Of a stretch of DNA of 30,064 nt, positions 29,892-30,064 are shown one piece after another. The position numbers and the translations under genes are program-made. Each line of letters begins with the position of its first letter. Positions within the stretch are counted from its first letter, which is position 1. This DNA comes from a virus, in the IMG/VR virus record IMGVR_UViG_3300047318_000129, positions 1-30,064 of that record; one strand, written 5' to 3'. Below the pieces are notes generated by a model, which did not search any database, was not told the DNA's origin, and worked only from the letters and a program-made list of their open reading frames with translations.

Positions 29892-30064
29892 ATGACCATT
29901 GCTAACAAAATCGGTTGTGTTCCTGTCACTCCCCTATCCCGCGCCATTACGGAGGGGGGCGGGGGTCTTGCCTCGCAGATGATGACTCTTGCCGTTGGTA
30001 ATAGCATCTCCGCGCAGAGTCAATACGGTTTCGCGGGGGCATCGTCTTGGCAGTACCGGAGCGA
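29892..30064 (+). CDS. start of an SGNH/GDSL-hydrolase-like protein (partial)
   Basis: ATG 29892 follows a strong ribosome site (AAGGAG, 29877-29882) that overlaps the tailspike stop. The frame stays open for 57 codons to the right edge. The product starts MTIANKIGCVPVTPLS, has a Gly run, then 'MMTLAVGNSISAQSQYGFAG'. 'AVGNSISAQ' looks like block I of SGNH hydrolases ('GDSI/GNSI', with the nucleophile Ser), often found in tail-associated esterases that deacetylate surface sugars. The sequence here is less GC-rich than upstream. The rest of the protein lies outside the window, so the call is tentative. Confidence 0.65.
   Translation, partial: MTIANKIGCVPVTPLSRAITEGGGGLASQMMTLAVGNSISAQSQYGFAGASSWQYRS

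Noticed and set aside
28025-30064. Diversity-generating retroelement (as in BPP-1)
   Set aside because: No reverse transcriptase gene, template/variable repeat pair or Avd-like gene is visible in this window, although the capsid genes resemble BPP-1.
1-30064. tRNA genes, CRISPR arrays, IS elements or attachment sites
   Set aside because: No cloverleaf-like sequence, regular repeat-spacer pattern, transposase, integrase or flanking att-like repeat was seen by eye.

Overview
The window is part of the genome of a high-GC, tailed, short-tailed (podovirus-type) bacteriophage or prophage. No bacterial housekeeping gene is visible. All supported genes are on the + strand and most are tightly packed, many with ATGA, GTGA, TTGA or TGATG stop/start overlaps. 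GC content and codon use fit a high-GC gammaproteobacterial or betaproteobacterial host (a Xanthomonadaceae-like host is my guess from general look, not from a search). The structural genes follow the order known from Bordetella phage BPP-1 relatives combined with T7-like tail and ejection proteins.

Layout. Bases 1-4450 are the early/middle region: the tail of a possible CII-like regulator, small proteins, a lambda O-like replication initiator (595-1449) with a clear iteron array inside its own gene, a possible helicase-loader-type partner, small DNA-binding proteins, a Ref-family HNH nuclease, a zinc-ribbon protein, an RMF/CrpP-like small protein and a RuvC-like resolvase. At 4468-5310 there is a probable Q-type antiterminator, then a TTGACA-type promoter candidate and a strong intrinsic terminator just before the lysis genes, the classic pR'-tR' late switch layout. 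Lysis genes (5310-6801): GH19 endolysin, a one-TM coiled-coil protein (holin candidate), and Rz with Rz1 nested in another frame.

Morphogenesis (6805-18364): small and large terminase, a small 'MC' protein, portal, Bbp19-like protein, scaffold, major capsid protein, cement protein, small virion proteins, a gp11-like adaptor, a gp12-like tail tube/nozzle protein, and a gp13-like protein. The nozzle gene is in two pieces, separated by an HNH homing endonuclease gene, and the break lies inside one beta domain. Ejection proteins (18378-27957) are a gp14-like protein, a 672-residue gp15-like protein carrying an M15-type peptidase motif, and a 2334-residue polyvalent protein. The giant protein contains an in-frame zeta-toxin-like P-loop kinase followed by an HExxH metallopeptidase motif. 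A relict short ORF and a perfect intrinsic-terminator hairpin sit at the right edge of the zeta segment, inside the reading frame, suggesting capture of a formerly free toxin transcription unit. The window ends with a tailspike (T7-type anchor plus pectate-lyase-like beta-helix) and the start of an SGNH-hydrolase-like gene.

The most unusual items are the genes-in-pieces nozzle protein, the zeta-type kinase module with its leftover terminator embedded in a virion ejection protein, and the iteron origin inside the initiator gene. No tRNA, rRNA, CRISPR array, reverse transcriptase, integrase or IS element was seen.
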